Shown: positions 9,027 to 21,210, counted from the stretch's first letter. The stretch is DNA of 64,000 nt from Dipylidium caninum (GCA_017562135.1 QEYB01000229.1:248001-312000), one strand, 5' to 3'. Translations and numbers: made by a program. Notes: a model not told the origin generated them from the sequence alone.

Positions 9027-11414
9027 ACCCCCTCCATGTGACCTCACCGGCGCTCAATTGATTAACCAAACTCGAACCGAGCGCCACCGACTCATTCATC
9101 ACGATTACCTCATTCTGACCCCCAATAACACGACTGTTCAGACCTTTCGAATTGCAGTCCGCACACAACTTCGGGAGGGAGTTCGTGAGCTCCAATTCAC
9201 AAGGCATCTTTCGCGACGAGGGAGACAATTCACACGAGATATTTCGCAAGTCAAATGATTAAAGGAGGAGGGATAAAAGTTGTGCAGGCATGGGCAAAAG
9301 TCCTACCACCTTGCTTTTGCTAAAACATTAATGGGAAGTATTAAAGTGGATGGAGTGTATACAGTTCAAACGAATGACAGGATACCAATAACCTTCATAT
9401 TACTGAAAAACATCCGATGTCACTACACATTGGGCTTACGTGCAGGCTATCTCATACATTGCCGCGAGTACAAGTTGCTCTATACGCCAACGAGTGGCTC
9501 AAGTAGCGTTAAAAAATCAAATCATGATCTCCACCGCTCATTGCACTCATTCCAACTAAGACGCATGCACGAAAACACCATTTAAACATTGGGATTTCCA
9601 ATTCAGCACAGCGCATAAAAGACGGTTAACATACAGCAACACGCGAATACCCAGCGGCGGCTGCGGCAGCAACAGCCCCTATAAAGAATTTTGGTGGCGT
9701 CGTCGTACGGAGTCGCCGTGGCCTCCTGGTAGCTGTTCCAGTACATCGGCGAAGGAGCAATGCACTTCGAACTACAGGCTTCCGGTGTGCCAAATTGCTC
9801 CACTGGCTGCATGCAAATGTGTCTACAAAAGAGGACAATAATGTCCTGATTTCTTACATTGAAATCAAAAATGTGTCTACATCCCTGACGTTGCCTCTAC
9901 AATTTACTGAGTGGATCAAAAACTGAAATGAGAGATGCCGTGTATTTACTATTACTCGTGATATGCTATCACAAACATAAGAACACGGTTTATCTAACGT
10001 TGAATGAATCAAAACGTACGCATATACACGGGAAACTAAATGTCACGCTCACCACACAACAATTCACGGTCTTTGCATACTTCAACCATGCAAAAATAAT
10101 TCTGTAACAAGTCCGACGCTTCTTGCGCAGATATTAAACAAATTTTGAAGGAAATGGATATCAAAAAAGAGTGGAGGGAAACATTTCAGGTAATAATGAC
10201 TTGATTGAAATCACAATCGCTTTCATCACGATGTCTTTTACTTGTGTGAGCATGAACATTACTTGAAATAATACAAGGCGAGGGTGGCATGTGATAAGAA
10301 TTGAGCATACCCCAAAACACCAAAATTATGTCATGTAACTCACGAGGCTGATTAGCAAGAAGTTGATTGGAATAATGCGCGTGTCAAATTTAAAAGAGTA
10401 TAAAAGTAGTTACACGGCCCCAAAACCGCATGCATTCTAGAGGACGTCGACCCGAAATCAACAATTCCAGACAACTAATTCAAAAGTCTAAAACTGCCCA
10501 TTCATTATGAAGTCAGACCCGAAATTTCAAGCAAAATAGGCGGGCCAGACCTTACCTCAAAGCGCCGACTTCAGAACTCAGCAGGGCACAAAATCCTCTG
10601 ACGACTAAAACAAATGCTCAAAAGAGTCCATGTTATAAAACTGAATTACATAATTCCAGTAAGCGATAAGTGTTCATTGGATATTTATTTATTACAGCAA
10701 TTCCGTGACGGTTGCGATTTAAGGCCTTTGAGCCCTAAACGTTGTTTTTTATATAATAATCGAGCATTAGATTTGACTTGGCGGAAATTATACCAAACCA
10801 TATTATGAATGAATGTTTCCATGCAACGCAACGTGTGGATAAGATAATGCAGGTGGGTAATCAGAAAATCGGTTTTTCATACACTCTAAGGTATGGCCTA
10901 TCCATTCACTTATCACTGACTTTGGACACCGTTTCATTTCAAGCTTTCCTGATGATCTTTTGTCTCCAGGCCTCCTCGTGGATGCATCTAAATGAAGTTC
11001 ATAATCTTTTCTATTTTTCAATCATCAGCATTATCGAATTTGCACTTATCCTCTCCTGAGCCTTCGTCCTCCGCACTAGCATGGGACTAATTCTCTGGAA
11101 TAACAGTTTGGTTCGTGGACGGTGGCCATGGTAAAATAAAGTTATTCCGATTTTGCATCTTTAGCAACAAAATTTTTGCGAGGATTGCGCAAAAAAAGCG
11201 GCCTACCTTGCGACCACGTTTTTCATACCCTGGATTCAAGACTTGGCCTACGCCAATAAATGTTTCCGCATTCTACAGAGCTCTTCCAAACATAGAATTT
11301 CATCTTGGTAACACATTTTTTCGACTCTCGCCTTACTCTTGCGCTTCATCGCGGTGTTCCAGAAGGCTCAACCGCACAGAGGGGACTTTCGTTCGCCAAA
11401 ATGGCTATATTTTC
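9027..11414. other. Mostly unassigned, possible upstream exons of the minus-strand gene
   Basis: On the minus strand at about 9838-9603 a TTTTGTAG acceptor is followed by two overlapping open frames. One encodes PMYWNSYQEATATPYDDATK and another a short alanine run. I could not choose between them or connect either to the exons near 8.5 kb. The rest (9850-11414) is AT-rich with no supported gene. Confidence 0.3.
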
Positions 11415-12010
11415 CCTTTTCTTTGACGCCTACCGCCACGATGACAACTGCTGACGATCATTAAAAACGGCCCCCCTTCTTCAGGTGACCAACCAACTCC
11501 CGACAATGACCAGATCCCATCAATCGGCCGAGACGAGAAAGTTTAACAGAACCAGCCACGCTGTGGCATCAGACAAGGCTCTTTTTGGGGGTTGGAAAAG
11601 TTGGAGAATGTGGGTGGGACAGAGACTCACTGGGGTGGAGTTGAGCCTCAACATCCTCCGTACGGGTGGTGATGCGCTCGATTGTTGATGAGCTCCACGT
11701 AGCAGAGGCGTTTGTCGGTGAGCAGCTTGTCGGCGGAGGGGTCGTCGGCGAACCACACAAAGGCATTCGCGTCTGTGGAGAGGTGAGCGCAGTGATGCGG
11801 GTGAATGTGGAGTCGTGGAATGTCGACTTCAATGCTTTCATCGAGTCTTCGGCGACCCATTAAAGTGTGGCAACTCACCGTCAGGACCCGAGGAGAGGAT
11901 GGTTTTTAGGGCAGAGGCCGTGTCAGGCAGGATATTAGTGGAATTGGTGACGAGTATTCCGCTAATTCCAAGCTCCTTTTTCCAAAATGCAATCACCGAT
12001 TTCAACTCCG
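11415..12010 (-). pseudogene. Inverted pseudogene copy of SLC3 exons 3-4 (segment A')
   Basis: The reverse complement of 1085-1670. It still encodes TELKSVIAFWKKELG and DANAFVWFADDPSADKLL on the minus strand. An extra base near 11680 shifts the frame between LINN and ERITTRTEDV. None of the other SLC3 exons is recognisable nearby. It is a non-processed fragment because the intron is included. Confidence 0.8.
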
Positions 12011-12198
12011 TTTGAGCCTCCGAGCATAGGTACCATAAATAGCGTTTTGACCTGTCTTGCTTAAGCGGCTCAGCGTCGGTGAGGGCACATTGAGTGCGTG
12101 GAGGAGTCAAATCGTTGTTCCGCATATTAACGACGGACGGCTGGGACGACTGTTCCACATTTTGGTAAAAGAAACAAAAATTCGGTTGGCACCTCTTC

Positions 12199-12300
12199 AT
12201 GGATATGAAGATAGGCTTTATTGAGTCAGAGGAGGGTGCACTGATGAGAGATTTCCTTGCTTTCTTAGATTTCATTGAGTTTGACGACAATCATGTGGCT
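12199..12300 (+). repeat. Third, short copy of part of segment B
   Basis: 12236-12293 matches parts of 4316-4375 (same strand) and 8770-8830 (opposite strand). In each the stretch can encode LMRxFLAFL followed by an acidic tail. It joins the inverted SLC3 fragment on its left and lies shortly before the second copy of block C. Confidence 0.65.
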
Positions 12301-12627
12301 GTTGTGTCAAAAGCTGTCAGGTTGGAATGTGGACGTGGAGATGTGTTGGCGGAACGATGGGCTTCCCCAAGGGCACTGAGGTGTGGCGGGTCGGGTCGAG
12401 TCGGGACAGTCTGAGCTGTCTGTCATGCCGCGAGTTGTCGTGGACGCGGGATGATCCGTGCCATGAAATGAATGGACTGTGGGCGGTGGACGGTGACAGT
12501 TGCTTTCCCCTCCCTCCCCTCCACACAAAACCTCGTCTCTCTCCCCCCCCCTCTTCCTCTTACCCCATGCTGCGGACAGTTCTCCACCCGAGTGGCTATC
12601 ACCTTTGCGTGGCATTTGGAGGCGATC

Positions 12628-14680
12628 GTGGGCCAAGGAGGCCGATGGGCGATGGTGGTGGGGTAGAATGAGCGGGTGTTGTTTTTGCTCCGGAATGAAA
12701 CGCATGAGAGTAGCAAGCGTCTGGGCAAGTTGCCTTGTGTCGGTGAAGGCATTCAGCGTCGTTGAGGGCGGTTGTTTCTCTGTCGCTGTAGGCCAGATTT
12801 TTGCCTCAGGATGGAAAGAAAGGGGGAGGAGGTGAGTGCCTCGCCACTCGGTCTGTGGAGTTGCAACATTTGCACTCAACGGCGCGGAAGTGAAGCACGG
12901 CGACTTTTCCGCTGAGGTGGCAGTAGAAGACGAAGGGGAAGGTGAGGGATGGAGGGAGAGAGGGAGGCAGGACGGAAGTACGAAAAGAAGGCGGAGTTGA
13001 GAGGGGTACGAAGAAAGCGAAGTGGAGGGAAGAAGGAAGCAAAGAAATAAGGTGGAATTTGGGGAGGGGTAAGCGTCTCTTTCTGGTTTGGCGTCATGGT
13101 TGGCCTTTGGCGTCATCAGATTGCGTAAACTAACGCGAGACAGGACAGTCTTTTTACGTGCCAGTGCACTTTGATTCTGTGAAAAGAGGCAGGAGATCGT
13201 GTGTCTGCCCAGTCACGCTGGCCTCTGAGGGTAGTGGCGAAACAGAGGAAGTGATGACCAGCTTCGTGACCTGTGAATCGTCAATTTCTTCGTCACAATA
13301 ATTTCTTCTCCCTTGGTCAAGGGGGAACGAGGAGGAAGCTCACACTAACTCAGTCGGAGCAGTTTAGTTGGCTGGAGCCTCCCTTTCCCTTCCTCCATCC
13401 CCCTTTCTTTCTCTGCTTCCCTGCCCCTGAACTCCTTTTCTCAGTCAGAGCACAGCCTCATTAACCGATGATCGCTTATGTTCGTTGGTGAAGCGAGCTC
13501 GAGAAACCCCACGAGGAGGGTTTCTGTGGTGAGAGCCCGTCAATCGCCAAGCGGTGGGACTTTCTCCACAGCCATGCTGCCAAATGCCCTGGGGACAGGG
13601 AAACCGGAGAAGGAGAAGGAATGTAGTACATGGGGTGAGGCGTGTTGTGATGGGAGGAAGAGTGATGAGAGAAGACCTTAGATGGTGGAGTGGAGGCAAC
13701 AAAGGTTGTATGGTGATGTCGCTTCTACTGGTCGGCGAAAGTCGGTTTTTGTCCCTCTGGTGGTGTATTGCGCGACTCGTGCGAATGAATGCCTAACAGC
13801 CTACCCTGTATTCGGATAACAACCAAATTGCTCGATTACCGGCTTACCTCGACGCCCCCGCCCTCATGGTGTTTGGCACGTATGGAAAGCAGTTATGACT
13901 GATGAAGCTAATAAAAACCCCTCAAAATAGTTAGCAGTCACAAGTGTTTACGCAAGGCATAATCGCATGTTTATGTTGCTGCGCGACTGTTTTATCTCGT
14001 TTTCCACACGCGATCATGCGTGACATCAGTGGGTGCGTGGGCTGCGATAAATAATGGCTTCTTACGATTGCCCATTTTCTTAGTCAGTCTTATCAGAATG
14101 CGGTTTGACTGGGGACATGATGATGTGTGGCGAGTCCTGTGCGACCATGCCAAACATCTGGAAGCGAAAATCCGCAGAATGTGGCTACCAGAAAGTCTAA
14201 TTCTACATATTACTCAAAGCAGTAAATTAAGATGCACAAACAAACTCCGCAGGCGACAAAATGGCTCGACAAAATTATGATTGTCAACTAAGACGATTCC
14301 CACAATGGTCGTATTTGTTCTGTCGCAGGCCCAAAGCTATGAGATGTCCGTTTTAAACGATTAGGTGAAAGACGCTAGTTCACGTGGGGAATATAATGTC
14401 TGGCCAAGAAATCTCCCCGAGCCATTAGGAAAGGCATTCCTTGGTGAGGAGAAATGTTAGAGGGCGTCTAAACACAAGATAACTGATCATAATATATTAG
14501 CCTGCCTGCTTTGGTATTTGCAGCAAAATATTTTTCGGTGAATGACATTATTTGACTTTTATGTGAATGCTGTTGCCAATAGACATTCCGAATACTCGCA
14601 ACCTGCTTCTATTTATCCAATTGGAGTAGTCCCACGGCGTCTTTCGAAGAAAGTGAATGGTAATCTATTTGTGGTTGTAG
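12628..14680 (+). repeat. Direct duplication C, copy 2 (about 2.05 kb)
   Basis: Partner of 4594-6640. It continues at its right edge into sequence absent from copy 1, including an open frame to 14778 (GQLINAYVAESSVC...) that has no recognisable family. The purine-rich tract recurs at about 12930-13065. Confidence 0.9.
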
Positions 14681-16009
14681 GGCAGCTCATTAATGCGTAT
14701 GTAGCGGAGTCGAGTGTTTGCACACCACAAAAAAGCAGTTTTGTCGTTCATTTGCCAAAGGCGTCTCAATTGCTCTAAGTGGTGTACATTAAATATTTAT
14801 GCTCTTCCTGTATTGCAGCGATCCACTTAGGCAATTTGGTGTTTGATGAACTTCTAGTTATTGTTCCTTTGTACTCTTGATTAAATACCGTTCGGGACTT
14901 TGCTACAGAGAATCGTCGGTGATATTGAACAAATAATTTTGAATTTTGCCAATCAAAACCACTTATATGTGTTGAAACTAATGTTAATTTTGACAGAAAA
15001 TATGTCTCACTCTTTGTGAACTAATTTTTTGCATCACGAAATTCTTATCTGGACATTGGTAGATAACCGTGTGGTTTCAGTATTATTAAAATTTACTTGT
15101 TTTATTTAAATGGTTGCTTTTGTTCCATTCCGTTCAGCTGTTTGTAAAAAGGGTTCCTCGAATTTTATCGTATGTAGAAACCGATATAGTTAAATCATTA
15201 GGTTATGGTAATTCGATTAAATGCAGGTTGCCCGACCATCATCAAATTTTTTAAATTGTTTTCACTGGTACTTAATTTCTGTCCTTGAGGTAATCTCGCG
15301 CCTTGCACAAAGTGTTCGTCGCAATGTCCTTTGTGAGTGGGGCCGCTTTCAGCCCCCTGCTGATGCATTTTTTTCAACCCTATAAAACACTCACGTGAAG
15401 AATTTTTACCTGGTTACTCGACTGGTCACTTTGTGGCCTATATTTTATAAAGCCAATTTTAGTTCCTTTCAAACTTTTGAAATGTTTTGTCGTACGCTAC
15501 AAAGTATAAAAATGTGCATGAACTGAGGCGTCTCGACGTCACATTCGTTTTCTTACCTAGGCAGGCGGCTTACTTGCAGACTATCAAACTTCGGCGAAAT
15601 GATTACCTCTGACTCGGCAATTCAACGCCTTTACTTCGTCGCATGGTTACACCGAAGTTAAAGTCATTGTGCAAAGTAGTTAACTTCGTATGTAGTAGGT
15701 GGAGAGAGTGAGGGTGATCATTTGTAAAGTAGTATTGTTGAAACAGCCGTATAGTGATTGCAAGCAAAAATGCTCATTTACTTTAAAAGGAAAGGTAAAT
15801 GGGCTTTATTGACACCGCATTCTTCGGGACGGCTCTCCGCTATCCCGCTGCACTAAGGCTAAACTGCCAAATTCGAAACACAAGCATCTAATTTGAGCCA
15901 ATCAAGAGCGAACCGTAGGCTGAGCTGACAGCCAATCAAATCGCCGATGAGTTTTCTACTGACTATTAAAGCCTCAATCAAGGCATTCGCTCTTTCATTA
16001 ACAATTATC
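14681..16009. other. Upstream region of the EGF-like gene
   Basis: AT-rich sequence without a supported gene. A TATAAA is present at 15505-15510, about 500 bp before the start codon. Whether it is a promoter cannot be told from sequence alone. Confidence 0.3.
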
Positions 16010-16701
16010 ATGAGGCAACGGATGCCCTTTGCGCCTCTCTTCTCCATATTTGTGGTGGTTGAGTTTGTCAGTGCTTCTACCATCTCTCCAAGGTTCTCCT
16101 CCGAGCCTGGGCCTCCTCCTCTCGAGGTTATGGACAAGCCGAACGCTTTCTCCGGCCTTCTTCGTGATCCCCTCATGCCAGCAGCATTTACTCAGTCTCG
16201 TGGTCCCAGGAACAATCCCCTCTGTAACACAGAATCATCTTACATTGAAATAAACGATGGAGTATTTGTTGAGGATCTACCGAGTCCCGATATCGAGGAT
16301 AAGATTCGAGAGATCACTAACACATTCGTGGAAACGCTGAAACACGACAAAACGTGGTTCGTCTCCCTCCTCTTTCAAATTCGGAAGGAACAAAAACGTC
16401 GAGAATCGGAGGCGTGCAGGGAAGCCGAGTGTATCTACAAAATTCCCTGCTACCTTTCCCAGAGTTTTCTCTCCCTCTCTATGTACGGCGAGGTGTTAAA
16501 ACGTGCACGCATACGCGAGGGTTTCGATATTCTGAATCGACGTCGACGCAGCTTAGACGGACTGGAAACGGAAGCCGAGTACACCTCGCTGGTGTCTGGG
16601 GGTAAAGCTCCGGTGACCAACTGCACAGGCATCTTTGCCAACTACTGCTACAATTCCATCTCCTGCATCTACGTCAGTGTCCTAGAGAGCGCAGCTTGCT
16701 C
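16010..16701 (+). CDS. EGF-like precursor, exon 1
   Basis: The ATG at 16010 gives MRQRMPFAPLFSIFVVV. A second ATG at 16022 gives a more compact signal peptide, and an upstream ATG at 15947 adds residues that fit a signal peptide less well. The donor is TGCTC|GTAAGT. This exon holds the first four EGF cysteines. Confidence 0.82.
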
Positions 16702-19700
16702 GTAAGTCACTTCTGCTTGCCCTCCTACCTCCACCTCTCCGCTCGACATGCCTCGGTGTGCACACAAGGTGGTAAAACCATGGCTACATTCAAATAAACG
16801 GAAGCGTAAAGGTTCCTATGAGTGTATTGTCTCCACACGGTCCAACCTTCACCACCTCCAAGGTCTCCCAGTTGTGGCCGTCATATTCACCAAGTTGCCC
16901 ACCTTGTCACACATTTGTGACGTGTGAGATTTATCCGTCTCGCGTAGATACGCGGTTGAATTAAGACGGAGTCTGGCCGCGGCACGGGGCTAGTAGAACC
17001 GGCACAAATCAGGCCTATTTCGAGGTGACAAGTCGGTGGGCGAAGGGGCGAGAAGATGGGCAAACTCCGCCGCCCCTCTCGGATGATAAAGTAGGCCACG
17101 AAACCGGCGCGTGGGTTGGCCTCAGAGGTCTGCGCAGCCGGCTTTGTTTAGGTCTCAGGTACGAACAACAATTTACCCCAAAGCACATCGGGTAAATTGA
17201 CCTGTGGCCGTAAACAAAGTGTCCTCTTAGGCCGTGGCAATTCAGGCCGGTCCCGTTCACCCCCGAGCCTGTAGTTTAGGCGAAGAGGAGTGTTTCAACT
17301 CTGTGACAGCCGGCCAAGTCGTCATCCGGTCCGAACGGGCTCTGCCTCCGTGAGTCCGGACGGAGAAGGATTAGACCAAGTTAGCACACCGGCGCGAGGG
17401 GAGGAGAGAGGGGGAAAGAGGCAGACGCAGAGACTGGATCAAATGAGATTTTAATCTTGCGCTACCGTTGAAGTGCCTGAAAACCTCACCTTGTGTGTGT
17501 GTGTGTGTCTGTGGCTGGGTGTTTGCACACGGAGTTACGCGGCGAGGCACAACAGGAAGAGGTGACCGCGGTCGTTTAACCCGCCCGAGGTAATACGCAC
17601 GGCCCCTGCCACGTGAACGTCGAGTGTGACAGCGTGGCCCCCCTGTGCCTGGCCCGTCTTCGTCACCGCGGTAAACTGCGTCACGTCTCGTTAATCCGCC
17701 CTTCCTTTGCACGTGCTCCGACCTCGTCACGGCCCGGTTTCTCGGGTCCGACCGAGCGATAACGTCGCGGGGCGACGAGGAGGCCCGCGAGGTCGCCCCG
17801 AGCATCAGTCTGGTGAGCCTGCGTTGGGGAAGGGGGGAGCGGGAGGAGGAACCGAGGCGAATTCGCCCTACATTCTGCAGTGCTGTTCAGTTCGGCTCCA
17901 GAGTAGGCAAATTTGCCTCCAGTTGGGAGCATCCAGTGCCTCCGTCGAACTAATTAGCCTCCCGACCACTGAAGGAAGACTAAATGGGTGGCTGAGTGGA
18001 CGGATTTGGCGAGAAGCCAGAGAAGAGTATTTTGACGGAGACGTGTCTCTGGTGTGCGAACGGAGACAGAGACCACAGACTCGCGTGGAAGTTATTTCCA
18101 CTGTTCCGCCGTTAAGGTCGACCACCGCCCTCGAGGCGGGGTGGGGAAGTTGAAGGAGGCGCGATTCAGGAGCGGTTGGAGGGTAGGAATGGAGTTTTCC
18201 CATTCCACGAGCGGCGGCTGAGAGCACAGACTTGGACAAATTTGGAGCGCTCGTTTTTAAGCTGTTTTGGCGAACTCCCGGGCGAAGGTACGACACATTC
18301 CGGAAGTCGAGTGAAATTGGCGCCGTCTGACGGCGTTTTAATTGTACTCCGGAAGCAGGGTTCTTTTGGCCCATCTCAATAAAGTGAAGGACGCGTGAAC
18401 ATTCGGCGATTCAAGCCGCTTCCCCACCGCCCACGCCTTATGGAGATGATAGCAGGGGCGATTGAAGAACCACGGACGGTAGAAGGCGGCGTGGCACGAT
18501 GCCACGCGGTTAGACGAGGCTTTGCGGCAGTTGGACTGGTTGGATGCTAATCCGTCTCCATTTAGTCCGATTACAATAAGTCCAAACTTTCACGGGATTT
18601 CAAGCTGAAAGGTCAAGGCGAGTGGGATGCGCCCCTCAACGCATTCACATGATTAACCTTTTCACGTGGGCCCAAGGAAAGTTTCTCCCCAACCTCCCTG
18701 TGGACAATGGAATTGGCGAGGATTATTGCCACTTTCTGCGCCTACCTTCCATTTCCTCTGAGGCCTGAGATCCCAGCAATAGTGAGCCCCTTCGCCCGGA
18801 CGCCAAGCGGGCAGACAAGGGGGCACGAGACAATGACCTAATTAGGACGCGATTTTTTAGCGGAAAGTGCTACTCATATGCGATATTAAGTAGCATAGGC
18901 TGGTCATCAGTTGATGATTGAAATTAGTGGCTTATTTTGACTTCACATCCAACCCAATGCGTTGGATATTTGTTAGTAACACTCCTACTCTCCTTCGAGA
19001 CGGTCGGGCAGCGAGGCAGTTGTCTGTTCGCAGACATTTGACGGTGGCACCCACTGAAAAAGCGGAAATGACGACAGAGCAATGCTAAAAGGTTTCGATA
19101 AATGCCAACAATGCGAAACGCATCAGACATCTGTGGAATGCCTCTCGGTGAGAGCGCGAGGGAGAGCGAAGGCGGGAGGGAGGGAGAGAGAAAGAGAGGG
19201 AGGGTGGGTGGAGGGAAGGAGGAGAATGTGAGTGAGAGGGTGAGAGACTGCCAAAAGGCTTCTAATTTTGGCAGTCAGGGCAAGGGATATAAACTTTGAA
19301 AGGAATTCGGGGCCTTTATGCCAATATAAAAACCCCCTCCGACACCGTGAAAACGTCCTGTATATACACACACACCACACACATACACAAAGTGGGTACT
19401 TAGATGCCGTTGGCAGCGGGCAATGAACGTGACGCCTTCGCATCACCATCCGACTTGACAAGGTGGCTGAGTGGGGGCGCACTTTTGCTGTCCGAGTTGA
19501 CGTCCTCTCTCGTCTCACTGAGATTCGTTTCCCGAAAAGGCATGAAAGTGGGGAGGCGGGCAAAGTGGGTGACCCTGAAGAGAGACTGTGTCGCGTCCAC
19601 CTTCTTTATCTACGAAATCCTTCTGGCTGGGATGTCGGACACCGAAAGTCCACCCACCGGTCGTCACACACACTTGATCCCACAGGGAGTGCAGAAGGGG

Positions 19701-21210
19701 AACTAGTTCGACTGTAGGTGTGGCAACTCCTCGCCCTGCAACTCTTTCCTCTCGGTTCAGCTAATTCATCGTCAGACGCGTTAAGAAAAGGGGCCGCGAT
19801 CGGAGAGGAGAGGATTGCGGAAGGAGGGCGCTGCGGGCTAACCTCAAGTCGCCCCAGCGGCTGCCCCTCCCTTCATTAACTCGCCTTCTCTCACGTCGTG
19901 TTTCAGGTGTATGCCGGGTTACACAGGCCTGCGCTGTGACCTCTACGACCTGTCAATCACGTTGGCGACCCTCTCCCAGTTCCGCACCACCACTGTCGAC
20001 ATCGAGGTCCTTCGGCCCGAGGATTCTGCCACCATGTATAGTGTTCTCGACGCCACCGCGTAAGTCCTTCGGCCGTTGTGTCACTCGGCGCCCCGAGTTG
20101 AATGCCAACCCGTAGGCGATACCCCATTCGCCCGGGTGCCTCGTGGCTCGGCACCCTCTTGGCATGAGTTTTTTCTTGGACGTGCTTACCCAGCAGATGA
20201 TACCGCTTCTTGAGATTGTGTAAACGGGGCGTGACCTCAAGCGTGATGAGTAAGGCAATTCCGCTTCTCCCATTGGCTGTGGCCGCGCGTCACGTGATAG
20301 ATGCGCTGGAGCGATTGGTCAGCGAAGATCGGTGGCCCGATTGCGTCACGGCGAAGCGGGGCTGCTTAACTTCTCCGAGATCCACTTAGGCAAGCCTTAA
20401 GAGCTCCCACGGAGGTTAACTGCGTCCAACGAGGGTGCGGTGGTTGGCCAAACACCTCACCCCAAGTCGTCTACACGGGGTCAGACGTTTGGACGTCTCT
20501 CCCCGATCAGGCGGAGCGTAGAAGCAGATCTAGTCTTCATGCTGTAGTGAAAGTTGACTGATTACAAGGCGACCAGAGCGTTATCCGAGGCCTCCTTCGA
20601 CTTCCCAAAGGGTGCCCCGGTCTGCTGCTGACGATCAGGGTCACTGGACGGCAGCCGCTAGGATTGGGGAGAATATGCTTGCCTCAACCACGTTATTCGA
20701 GCGCCAAAGAGTCCTGTGCACCGAGTATCGGACCACACTCCAGTTTTACCGACCCAGTTGACGTGGTGATGGTGAGAGGCGTCTTGTCCGGCCTAGAAGA
20801 TGGGAGTTTGAGCCGCAGTGCTCTGTTCTCGCCGTGGATTATGTCGCTACCGGGGCATATCGGACGCATACTTGATTTTGGAAATTCCTCTCCGCCCGAA
20901 GTCCAGCCACTTCTACAAAACAACACCGACGCGGCGTGAGTGGTTCCGTTGGGAAAAAGCAAGAAGCCACGACCTCTGCGCCGCCTTCCAGCCGGGAGGC
21001 GGCGCGAGACACCCGAGCGCCACTAGTTCCCGCGTCCCTTCCCCCAACACGACGTGTGACGTTGGGTTTTTATCCCCGCACTCCATTCCCACGATGAATT
21101 TTCCTCCCTGTGGACTTTTGACCTCCGTCTTGTCTTCTTGCCCTCTCGCATGTTCACTTTCTTGCAGACGGTACACCTACTCGGCCTTCACAATCGAGGA
21201 GGAAGTTTAA
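16010..21210 (+). CDS. Secreted EGF-domain ligand precursor (three exons, 295 aa)
   Basis: Exons 16010-16701, 19907-20059 and 21168-21210 give exactly 295 codons and a TAA stop, with matching phases (2 and 2). Residues 1-22 form a signal peptide, with a hydrophobic core in PLFSIFVVVEFV. RRRR at 177-180, followed by SLDG, is a furin-type site. One EGF domain has cysteines at 205, 213, 219, 230, 232 and 241, i.e. CX7CX5CX10CXCX8C, the spacing of EGFR ligands. The intron falls between the fourth and fifth cysteines, at the codon between them. The segment before the domain is charged and has four more cysteines (72, 136, 141, 147). The tail (242-295) has no membrane segment, unlike most EGFR ligands, so the product should be secreted. 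It probably acts on an EGF receptor of the worm or of other cells, but this is inferred from the domain only. Confidence 0.85.
16702..19906 (+). other. Intron 1 of the EGF-like gene
   Basis: 3.2 kb, GC-richer than other introns. Contains a TG repeat (about 17491-17508), a purine-rich tract (about 19140-19235), an AC-rich stretch (about 19364-19390), and a 9-bp perfect inverted repeat at 17170-17178/17190-17198. No other gene is supported. Confidence 0.5.
19907..20059 (+). CDS. EGF-like precursor, exon 2
   Basis: The acceptor GTCGTGTTTCAG and donor ACCGC|GTAAGT bound 153 nt. It starts with the last base of a serine codon and then CMPGYTGLRC, which closes the EGF domain with the typical G-Y-x-G-x-R-C ending. 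Confidence 0.85.
21168..21210 (+). CDS. EGF-like precursor, terminal exon
   Basis: The acceptor CACTTTCTTGCAG is followed by RYTYSAFTIEEEV and TAA. It joins in phase 2. It holds only 13 full residues and no hydrophobic stretch. An alternative, later 3' exon encoding a membrane anchor was not found before 26 kb but cannot be excluded. Confidence 0.75.

Noticed and set aside
17170..17198. 9-bp perfect inverted repeat (AATTTACCC...GGGTAAATT)
   Set aside because: A short hairpin with an 11-nt loop inside an intron. Such pairs are expected by chance at this scale, and nothing else supports a function.
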